A stretch of DNA of 12,238 nucleotides, from the NCBI GenBank assembly GCA_949299435.1, contig CASGAK010000001.1:1-12238 (forward strand). The letters are read 5' to 3'. The notes beneath the pieces were generated by a model. The model did not search any database, was not told where the DNA came from, and worked only from the letters and a program-made list of their open reading frames with translations. Position numbers and translations under genes: made by a program. Numbering within the stretch: the first letter of the stretch is position 1; each line of letters starts with the position of its first letter. The DNA comes from an uncultured bacterium. GTDB lineage: Bacteria > Cyanobacteriota > Vampirovibrionia > Gastranaerophilales > Gastranaerophilaceae. This document shows, one piece after another, positions 7,503 to 12,238 of this stretch.

Positions 7503-8369
7503 ATGGACGAGGAAAGATATTCTCAACAGACTGAAATAACAGAAGGTAAGCGTATAGTAAGGAAAATGCAAAGAAGTCGTCAGATACGCAAAGGTAGAAA
7601 ACGGCAGAATGCTTTTCGTGCGGTTATGTGTTTTGTTGTGAATATTTTTTTAATTTTTGGATTATGCTATATAACAAGAGTGCCTCAATGGTATTTAGAT
7701 AAAAATGCCTTTTCAACATCTGATAGCGGGGCATTGGAAATTTTAAATAATAATATTGTGCCTACACAAAAAATTCTTTCAGCTCTTAAAACTGAAAAAG
7801 TGCCCAATGTTCCTATTTATATGGCAGATACAAAGCATTTAAAAGAAAAATTAATTCAATTTCCTCCGATAGAAGATGTCTATATAAGAAGGTATGCATT
7901 CCCGGCAAGATTGCAAATAATAATTCGAGAGCGAGAGCCTTTTATCACTATTTCACCTGATGCTAAAATTTCTCCTGTTGCTTTCTTTACAAGAGATGGA
8001 AAATTAATAGGACGTGAATATTTACCTTTTAAAAAAGACTATAAGACTTTAAAAGTTCTATCATACGGTAATAAAGGTGATGACTACAGCAAATGGGATA
8101 TAAAAAAACTTTTAAAAATTGAAAAAATAGCAAAATATATAGAGGTATATTCAAAAGAGTCTGTAGAATATGTTGATTTGCGAAATCCTGACGATGTATA
8201 TGTAAAAATTAAATCAGTAAATATAAGACTTGGAAGATTAGATGAGAATGTATATGAAAGGATAAAACGTATTCCTTCAATAATTCCTCAAATACAGCTT
8301 ATGGATTCAAAAATTAAATATCTTGACTTACGCTGGGAAGATACTAATTACTTAAAACTTGATGAGTAG
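7503..8369 (+). CDS. ftsQ: FtsQ/DivIB-type cell division protein with POTRA domain
   Basis: This is a 288-residue bitopic membrane protein. A very basic cytoplasmic tail (residues 1-37, rich in Arg and Lys) leads into one transmembrane helix (about 38-58, 'AFRAVMCFVVNIFLIFGLCYI'). An extracytoplasmic POTRA-like domain follows (about 70-150), ending 'PPIEDVYIRRYAFPARLQIIIREREP', the hallmark of the family. A divergent beta domain runs to the C-terminus. FtsQ links early and late divisome proteins at the septum. The identification rests on topology, the POTRA ending and the position directly after murC-murB-ddl, because sequence conservation in this family is low. A modest ribosome binding site (CGGGA) precedes the ATG. 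The usual neighbours ftsA and ftsZ do not follow; nadE does. Confidence 0.88.
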   Translation: MDEERYSQQTEITEGKRIVRKMQRSRQIRKGRKRQNAFRAVMCFVVNIFLIFGLCYITRVPQWYLDKNAFSTSDSGALEILNNNIVPTQKILSALKTEKVPNVPIYMADTKHLKEKLIQFPPIEDVYIRRYAFPARLQIIIREREPFITISPDAKISPVAFFTRDGKLIGREYLPFKKDYKTLKVLSYGNKGDDYSKWDIKKLLKIEKIAKYIEVYSKESVEYVDLRNPDDVYVKIKSVNIRLGRLDENVYERIKRIPSIIPQIQLMDSKIKYLDLRWEDTNYLKLDE

Positions 8370-8378
8370 GAGAAAAAT

Positions 8379-9785
8379 ATGAAAATAGCAATAGCACAAA
8401 TAAAATATAAAACAGCTGATTTTGAATTTAATTATGAAAATATAATTAAAAATATAGAGAATATAGATTGTGATTTAGTTGTATTACCAAGTGTTGATAT
8501 AGAATCAACCGGTGGAAAAGATTTGATATACGATGAAAGGTGCTGGCAAAAAGAAATTGATTTATATAACAAAATAGCTGAGAAAAATTATTTAAAAGCT
8601 ATTTTGATTGGAGATATTTTAATTAAAGAAGGTCAAGTTGAAGATGTAGAGTTTTTTGAACTTAATGGTAAAAAAGTTTTTGTATCCGATGAATTTATTG
8701 AGGACGTTGATTGTGATTTATACATACTTGCAAAAAACAGATACTTTGCGATGAATGAAAATTATAAATTTATGGAAAGTATTGATACAAAGTCTGATTT
8801 TATATATATAAATTCAATAGGAATGGCAGATGAGAATATATACTATGGCAGAAGTTTTGCAAAAAACAGTAAAGGTGAATATGTTCTCCAAATGCCGATA
8901 TGCGAGGAAAAAGTAGAAATAGTTGATTTTTCTGCTTCTATTGAGGCGAAAAAAGATTACTTGGAAGAAGATGTATTTACCGTGAGTACTTTTGCCTTGA
9001 AAGAGTATTGTGAGAATACAGGATTTAAAAAGGTGATTTTAGGGCTTTCAGGCGGGATAGACAGTGCCCTGACTGCAACTTTAGCTGTGAAAGCATTAGG
9101 TAAAGAAAATGTATTAGGAGTATTAATGCCGAGTATGTTCTCATCTGATGGCAGTGTAATTGATTCTGTGCAATTGGCTCAAAATCTGGGTATTAAAACG
9201 GTAAAACACGCTATTACACCGCTGTTTGATAATTTTATTGAAAAGATAGCACATGAACGACGTCATGATTTAGCTGAAGAAAATTTACAAGCAAGGTTAC
9301 GCGGTCTGATTTTAATGTTTTTCTCAAACCGAGATAATTATCTTTTGCTATCAACAGGTAACAAATCGGAAGCTGCAATGGGTTATGGAACTTTATACGG
9401 AGATCTAGCAGGAGGATACAATTTAATTTGTGATTTGACAAAGACAAATGTGTATAAACTTTCAAATTACATTAATCGCGAAGAAGAAATTATTCCTCAG
9501 GCAATAATTGATAAAGCACCGTCCGCAGAATTACGTCCAAACCAAAAGGATCAGGACAGCTTACCTGAATATGAAGTCCTTGATGATATTATTGAGTTGT
9601 ACGTAGAGCAGAATGTTCCTTTAGAAGAACTTTATCAAAAATATGAAAAGTCTTTAGTCGATGATACTGTAAGAAAAATTTATCGAGCACAGTTTAAACG
9701 CAAACAATGCTGCTTAGGTGTAAGATTAACAGAACGTTCTTTCCTGAATGGAGTAAACTTCCCGATTGTGCAAAGGTATGTATAA
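8379..9785 (+). CDS. nadE: NAD+ synthetase with a degenerate N-terminal glutaminase (nitrilase-fold) domain
   Basis: NadE amidates nicotinic acid adenine dinucleotide to NAD+, with ATP. The C-terminal synthetase domain (about 205-468) is intact: the PP-loop 'LGLSGGIDSA' (221-230), 'MFSSDGSVIDSVQLAQNLGI', 'STGNKSEAAMGYGTLYGD', 'KAPSAELRPNQKDQDSLPEY', and a C-terminal 'FKRKQ...NFPIVQRY'. The N-terminal domain (about 1-195) is clearly derived from the amidohydrolase domain of glutamine-dependent enzymes, with 'MKIAIAQIKYKTADFEFN', 'VVLP' and 'YINSIGMADENIYYGRSF'. However, the Glu after 'LP' is Ser38, the segment carrying the catalytic Lys ('LPNYGVFDE' in relatives) is missing, and the CEDxW nucleophile is replaced by 'VSDEF' (Ser103). 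At 468 residues it is shorter than the usual 540 or more. It probably needs free ammonia or another ammonia donor. The ribosome binding site TAGGAGA includes the ftsQ stop codon. Confidence 0.93.
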   Translation: MKIAIAQIKYKTADFEFNYENIIKNIENIDCDLVVLPSVDIESTGGKDLIYDERCWQKEIDLYNKIAEKNYLKAILIGDILIKEGQVEDVEFFELNGKKVFVSDEFIEDVDCDLYILAKNRYFAMNENYKFMESIDTKSDFIYINSIGMADENIYYGRSFAKNSKGEYVLQMPICEEKVEIVDFSASIEAKKDYLEEDVFTVSTFALKEYCENTGFKKVILGLSGGIDSALTATLAVKALGKENVLGVLMPSMFSSDGSVIDSVQLAQNLGIKTVKHAITPLFDNFIEKIAHERRHDLAEENLQARLRGLILMFFSNRDNYLLLSTGNKSEAAMGYGTLYGDLAGGYNLICDLTKTNVYKLSNYINREEEIIPQAIIDKAPSAELRPNQKDQDSLPEYEVLDDIIELYVEQNVPLEELYQKYEKSLVDDTVRKIYRAQFKRKQCCLGVRLTERSFLNGVNFPIVQRYV

Positions 9786-9826
9786 TATAAAATTTTATTT
9801 ATATATAATACTCAATATAAACACTA

Positions 9827-9855
9827 TTTACAAATTAAGAAAAATATATTAAAAT
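9827..9855 (+). promoter_or_regulatory. Promoter of the MBL-fold gene
   Basis: TTTACA (9827-9832) and TAAAAT (9850-9855) are separated by exactly 17 nt, each one or two changes from consensus. The -10 box ends 7 nt before the ATG at 9863, predicting a leaderless transcript. Confidence 0.6.
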
Positions 9856-9862
9856 CAAATAT

Positions 9863-10645
9863 ATGGAATTAACAGTATTAGTTGATAATAATACACAAAA
9901 AGATTTAGATTTACTGGGAGAATTCGGGCTTTCGATATTAATAGAGGACGATTTTCGTAAGGTGCTTTTTGACTGCGGATACAGTAATGTATTTATCAAA
10001 AACGCTTATCATATGAACATTGATCTTTCTGATATTACAGATATTGTCTTGTCCCACAGTCATAACGACCATACGGGCGGCTTTTTATGGTTGCAAAATT
10101 TATATAAAAAACTTTTAAAAGTAGGGTTTGTAATTAATAATAAAAGACTGATCCTGCACCCTTATGCATTACAACCTCATTATGATTCTAATTTTGAAAA
10201 TATTGGATTCCCTGGTGATGAGAGTACCATAAGTGATTTTTTTGATATTACTTATACAAAAGAACCTTATAAAATTACAGACAAATTAATATATTTAGGT
10301 GAATTCCCGATTTCAGAAAGCAGTGAAGATCCTGATGAATCTGCTTTGGTGTATAATTCTCCAAAAGGTCTTGTAATAATTTCAGGTTGTTCTCATGCAG
10401 GACTTGTAAATATCGTTGAGTATGCAAAACAAGTAACTAACCAAAATAAAATATACGCAATAATAGGTGGTGTACATTTGCTTTCAAAATCTGATAATGA
10501 AGTTAAAAAACTCGGCATATACCTCCAAAGGCAGGGTGTTCAAATGATTTATCCTTGCCATTGCTGTGATTTGAGAGCTAAAATTATTTTATCTAAATAT
10601 ATTCCCGTAAAAGAAGCATACTCAGGATTTAAATTATCAATATAA
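9863..10645 (+). CDS. Metallo-beta-lactamase-fold hydrolase (COG1237-like)
   Basis: The 260-residue protein has the zinc-binding HxHxDH motif as 'LSHSHNDHTGG' (His65, His67, Asp69, His70). Further likely metal ligands are His178 in 'ISGCSHAGLVNIV', His205 in 'IIGGVHLL', and His233 in 'YPCHCCDLRA'. The 'LFDCGYSNVFIKNAYHMNIDLSDI' segment before the first motif and the 'GCSHAGLVNIV...IIGGVHLL' pattern match the MBL subfamily often annotated as similar to 7,8-dihydropterin-6-methyl-4-(ribofuranosyl)aminobenzene 5'-phosphate synthase. That annotation comes from methanogen work and should not be taken as its function here. There is no signal peptide, so it is probably cytoplasmic. The ATG has no Shine-Dalgarno sequence and a close promoter. 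No terminator is obvious between it and nadE, but the separate promoter suggests an independent unit. Confidence 0.88.
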   Translation: MELTVLVDNNTQKDLDLLGEFGLSILIEDDFRKVLFDCGYSNVFIKNAYHMNIDLSDITDIVLSHSHNDHTGGFLWLQNLYKKLLKVGFVINNKRLILHPYALQPHYDSNFENIGFPGDESTISDFFDITYTKEPYKITDKLIYLGEFPISESSEDPDESALVYNSPKGLVIISGCSHAGLVNIVEYAKQVTNQNKIYAIIGGVHLLSKSDNEVKKLGIYLQRQGVQMIYPCHCCDLRAKIILSKYIPVKEAYSGFKLSI

Positions 10646-10834
10646 AACAATAAAAAGTTTGTGATAATTGCGAAAATGACTTTAATTTTTTTGATCAGGC
10701 TTTATTATTTGTCTATGCTGACTGCGGTTTTAACAGAAATACTTCAGCCTTTCTCGTGGCATATTATACAACAAGCCACAAAACAGCCTTGCTGGAGCTG
10801 GAAAAGCAGGGGGGCAAAGGTCTGCTTTTGATTG
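10646..10834. other. Non-coding spacer with a GC-richer, hairpin-rich patch
   Basis: The first half is AT-rich. From about 10738 to 10829 the base composition becomes visibly richer in G and C than any flanking gap. It carries a GTGGC/GCCAC inverted pair (10756-10760 and 10775-10779), CAGC-CTT-GCTG (10784-10794), a direct repeat CAGCCTT (10745-10751 and 10784-10790), and the hairpin at 10802-10829. A 51-codon frame runs from ATG 10676 to TGA 10831 but has no ribosome binding site and no recognisable product. The patch could be an intergenic repeat, a decayed element or a structured RNA. Confidence 0.45.
10802..10829. terminator. Hairpin likely ending the pilin transcript (and perhaps the MBL transcript)
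   Basis: Perfect 8-bp arms AAAAGCAG (10802-10809) and CTGCTTTT (10822-10829) enclose a 12-nt G-rich loop. On the minus strand it begins 5 nt after the pilin stop codon and ends in UGCUUUU followed by CC, a short U-run. Convergent gene ends on both sides fit a two-way terminator, though the U-runs are weak. Confidence 0.5.
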
Positions 10835-11563
10835 TTAATAAACTATTTTTCTAGGGTAATCGTTAGGGACTTTCCAACCGTTTCTTTGTATAATGGCAGT
10901 ACAATAATACCCACCGCCATTTGCTGAGTTTTGAATTTTACACCCATAAACATTTGCGTTGTATAAATAATCATCAGTACCACTCCATTGGAATAAAAAC
11001 GGTTCCAGTCCTTTTTTGTAATGATGTACCCATTTTTCATTATTCCTAAGTGGATAGAATGTAAAAGCAAAAACACAGGTTCCATAAACTGATTGTCCTT
11101 GTTCTTCCATTTTTAAGCATTTTTCAGGATTGCGTGGATAGAAGAATATTTCTCTATTTTCATGTCTTGAATAACGAAAAGCACTACCATCACTTAAATA
11201 GTACATATAATACTCATCTCCGGCATAGGTCCCAGCTGTATATTTTAATTTTTTTGTACTATATACTTTCAAAAAGGGAGCAATATATAAGTTAAAAGAT
11301 TTGTGATTCGCTTCTTGCCTGTTAATTGTAGTACCATCTTCCTGAGTTATATCATTATTCCAATAATTCCACCCTTCATATGGACCGTTTTTTAATGTTG
11401 ATTGCAGAATAGCTTGATTAAATATAGAGTAGAATTTTTTCAATCTGACTTCAGTTACCTGAATGTTATATTTTTGAATCAAAGCAGGCAATGTCATTGC
11501 TGCGACTACTGCTATAATCCCCAAAGTTATTAATACTTCAGCCATAGTAAATGCTTTTTTCAT
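10835..11563 (-). CDS. Type IV pilin-like / pseudopilin protein
   Basis: The 242-residue product opens with a class III (prepilin) leader, 'MKKAFTMAEVLITLGIIAVV': a short basic stretch, cleavage expected between Ala4 and Phe5, Glu at mature position 5, and a hydrophobic helix to about residue 28. The residue before the cleavage site is Ala, where Gly is canonical. The rest is a globular domain rich in Tyr and Asn with four Cys in two pairs that could form disulfides: 'EKCLKM' with 'YGTCVF', and 'YGCKIQ' with 'YYCTAI'. It ends in 'NGWKVPNDYPRKIVY'. After cleavage by prepilin peptidase it would be built into, or cap, a type IV pilus or type II secretion pseudopilus; no other such gene is in the window. 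The ATG has a strong ribosome binding site (GAGGAG, 5 nt spacing). It is divergent from the Xre regulator, and twin palindromes lie between them. Confidence 0.88.
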   Translation of the reverse strand: MKKAFTMAEVLITLGIIAVVAAMTLPALIQKYNIQVTEVRLKKFYSIFNQAILQSTLKNGPYEGWNYWNNDITQEDGTTINRQEANHKSFNLYIAPFLKVYSTKKLKYTAGTYAGDEYYMYYLSDGSAFRYSRHENREIFFYPRNPEKCLKMEEQGQSVYGTCVFAFTFYPLRNNEKWVHHYKKGLEPFLFQWSGTDDYLYNANVYGCKIQNSANGGGYYCTAIIQRNGWKVPNDYPRKIVY

Positions 11564-11605
11564 AAATACTCCTCAAAAACTATTCTTTTTAATATTATGA
11601 ATTAT

Positions 11606-11611
11606 TTTATA
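11606..11611 (-). promoter_or_regulatory. Possible -10 box of the pilin-like gene
   Basis: Minus-strand TATAAA lies 42 nt before the pilin ATG. No good -35 box is seen at the right distance; palindrome 1 occupies that place. Control by a factor bound there is therefore plausible, but this is a weak call. Confidence 0.3.
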
Positions 11612-11614
11612 TGG

Positions 11615-11645
11615 TAAATCTACGTACTAAGTGTACGTAGATTTA
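11615..11645. promoter_or_regulatory. Palindromic operator 1 (perfect 13-bp arms)
   Basis: TAAATCTACGTAC (11615-11627) and its exact reverse complement GTACGTAGATTTA (11633-11645) flank a 5-nt spacer TAAGT. The core is TACGTA-N7-TACGTA. It lies in the divergent gap, on the pilin side, where that gene's -35 region would be. The likely ligand is the adjacent Xre-type protein (inference). Confidence 0.75.
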
Positions 11646-11654
11646 GACAAAAAT

Positions 11655-11673
11655 TACGTATAAGTTGTACGTA
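11655..11673. promoter_or_regulatory. Palindromic operator 2, overlapping the regulator's start codon
   Basis: This is a second TACGTA-N7-TACGTA element (TACGTA at 11655-11660 and 11668-11673), with centre 34 bp from that of operator 1, about three helical turns away. Its last base is the A of the Xre gene's ATG, and a TATAAG -10-like box (11659-11664) lies inside it. Binding here would block the regulator's own transcription. Confidence 0.7.
11659..11664 (+). promoter_or_regulatory. Probable -10 box of the Xre-type gene
   Basis: TATAAG matches the -10 consensus at five of six positions and ends 8 nt before the ATG, again giving a leaderless arrangement. No clear -35 box is found at 16-18 nt. 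It lies inside operator 2. Confidence 0.45.
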
Positions 11674-11891
11674 TGAAATCCGATTTCTATGACAAATTAG
11701 GGAAAAACATTAAAAAACGCAGGAAAGAACTGGGGCTTACCCAGCAGCAGCTTGCGGATAAAATGAATATTTCATTAAATTTTATGGGTAAAATTGAAGT
11801 TGCATTCTCAAAACCGTCATTGGATACACTAATTGAATTTGCACGAGTGCTTGATACTACAGTCAGTGATTTAACAAAATTTGATAATTAA
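11673..11891 (+). CDS. Small Xre-family helix-turn-helix regulator
   Basis: The 72-residue protein is essentially one HTH domain (residues of about 8-66): 'LGKNIKKRRKELGLTQQQLADKMNIS' supplies helices 1-2, 'LNFMGKIEVAFSKPSLDTLIEFARVLD' the recognition helix and following helices, and 'TTVSDLTKF' the end. There is no extra sensing domain, so it is a Cro/C-protein-like DNA binder acting as a dimer. The ATG has no Shine-Dalgarno sequence. Its start overlaps operator 2, which with operator 1 suggests autorepression and control of the divergent pilin-like gene. No toxin, restriction or phage gene is adjacent, so a toxin-antitoxin, restriction-control or lysogeny role is not supported here. The family assignment is firm; the regulatory target is inference. 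Confidence 0.9.
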   Translation: MKSDFYDKLGKNIKKRRKELGLTQQQLADKMNISLNFMGKIEVAFSKPSLDTLIEFARVLDTTVSDLTKFDN

Positions 11892-11904
11892 AGTTTACAA
11901 TCAC

Positions 11905-11933
11905 TTGCAATTAAAAGTTTTCTGTAATAGAAT
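11905..11933 (+). promoter_or_regulatory. Promoter of the rpmI-rplT operon
   Basis: TTGCAA (11905-11910) and TAGAAT (11928-11933) are 17 nt apart. Transcription should start near 11940, leaving about 70 nt of leader that holds the hairpins described at 11939-11979. Confidence 0.55.
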
Positions 11934-11938
11934 CGAAT

Positions 11939-11979
11939 ATGCCGAAAGTTTCAAGGCTTTGGTATGCCTGGAACTTTTT
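11939..11979 (+). promoter_or_regulatory. Leader with two competing hairpins ahead of rpmI-rplT (possible attenuator)
   Basis: Structure A is terminator-like: AAAGTTTC (11945-11952) pairs with GGAACTTT (11970-11977) and AGGC (11954-11957) with GCCT (11966-11969), giving 12 pairs with one bulged A, ending in a short T-run (11975-11979). Structure B excludes it: ATGCC-G-AAAG (11939-11948) pairs with CTTTGGTAT (11957-11965), 9 pairs with one bulged G. Ribosomal protein L20 is known to control its own operon through leader structures in other bacteria, so L20 feedback is a reasonable but untested idea. Confidence 0.5.
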
Positions 11980-12010
11980 AGTGACTACTTAACTTAAAAA
12001 GGAGAAGAAA

Positions 12011-12220
12011 ATGCCAAAAATGAAAACACACAGAGCCGCTGCTAAACGTTACAAAGTAACAGCATCAGGCAAAATTACCAGAAGAAAAGCAGGTATAGGC
12101 CACTTGCTCCAACACAAGTCTGCCTCAAGAAAACGTAGAATTTTCAAGGTAGAACAAATTTCAGATTCACATGTAAAATTGGTATCTCATGAGTTACCAT
12201 ACAAGAAGTATTCAAGATAG
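12011..12220 (+). CDS. rpmI: 50S ribosomal protein L35
   Basis: This is a 69-residue, highly basic protein with the family pattern 'MPKMKTHRAAAKRYKVTASGKI' at the N-terminus, 'HLLQHKSASRKRR' in the middle, and a short 'LPYKKYSR' end. It is a structural component of the large ribosomal subunit. A strong ribosome binding site (AGGAGA at 12000-12005, 5 nt spacing) fixes the ATG. rplT follows after 9 nt, as in nearly all bacteria. infC, which often precedes this pair, is not here; the upstream gene is the unrelated Xre regulator. Expression is possibly controlled by the structured leader. Confidence 0.97.
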   Translation: MPKMKTHRAAAKRYKVTASGKITRRKAGIGHLLQHKSASRKRRIFKVEQISDSHVKLVSHELPYKKYSR

Positions 12221-12229
12221 GAGCAGACA

Positions 12230-12238
12230 ATGAGAGTA
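12230..12238 (+). CDS. rplT: 50S ribosomal protein L20, first three codons only
   Basis: The window ends after ATG AGA GTA (Met-Arg-Val), which matches the normal 'MRV' start of L20. The ribosome binding site AGGAG (12219-12223) overlaps the rpmI stop codon, and gene order rpmI-rplT supports the call. The remainder lies outside the window. Confidence 0.85.

Noticed and set aside
10676..10831. 51-codon ORF in the spacer after the MBL-fold gene
   Set aside because: It has no ribosome binding site, no recognisable protein pattern, and its end coincides with the terminator hairpin. It is kept only as part of the unexplained spacer.
11673..11891. Xre protein as antitoxin, restriction controller or phage repressor
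   Set aside because: No toxin, nuclease, methylase or phage gene is beside it. The only divergent partner is a pilin-like gene.

Overview
The window is AT-rich bacterial chromosome with short intergenic gaps, standard start and stop signals, and housekeeping genes in small operons. No tRNA, rRNA, CRISPR array, transposase or phage gene is visible. The best taxonomic guess is a gut-type, non-photosynthetic relative of Cyanobacteria (Melainabacteria/Vampirovibrionia, order Gastranaerophilales). This rests on the base composition and on a pilin-like protein with a KKAFTMAEVLITLGII-type head and a GWKVPNDYP-type tail, which I associate with that group. It is inference, because no rRNA or phylogeny is available here.

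Layout. (1) Positions 1-918, minus strand: an exported NTF2/SnoaL-like protein of unknown role. (2) Positions 1038-3524, plus: leucyl-tRNA synthetase, complete in every domain but with an in-frame TGA at codon 442, where a metal-ligand cysteine is expected. (3) Positions 3558-4190, minus: a GNAT acetyltransferase convergent with leuS, sharing a bidirectional terminator that also encodes its last residues. (4) Positions 4302-9785, plus: a tightly packed murC-murB-ddl-ftsQ-nadE operon. Three of its products build the peptidoglycan precursor (UDP-MurNAc formation by MurB, L-Ala addition by MurC, D-Ala-D-Ala supply by Ddl). FtsQ is a divisome membrane protein, and NadE makes NAD+. The N-terminal glutaminase domain of NadE appears to have lost its whole catalytic triad. 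(5) Positions 9863-10645, plus: a metallo-beta-lactamase-fold hydrolase, apparently on a leaderless transcript. (6) Positions 10646-10834: a non-coding stretch with a GC-richer, hairpin-rich patch of unknown origin. (7) Positions 10835-11563, minus: a pilin-like protein, divergent from a small Xre-type repressor (11673-11891, plus). Two near-identical palindromes lie between them and are probable operators. (8) Positions 12011-12238, plus: rpmI and the first codons of rplT. Their leader can fold into either a terminator-like or a competing hairpin, and no infC precedes them.

The most notable observations are the TGA codon in the essential leuS gene, the degenerate NadE glutaminase domain, the twin operators of the Xre/pilin pair, a possible attenuator ahead of rpmI-rplT, and a recurring promoter layout that places the -10 box 7-8 nt from the start codon in three genes that lack a Shine-Dalgarno sequence. 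I found no convincing multi-gene novel system. The window is mostly core genome with a few peculiar details.
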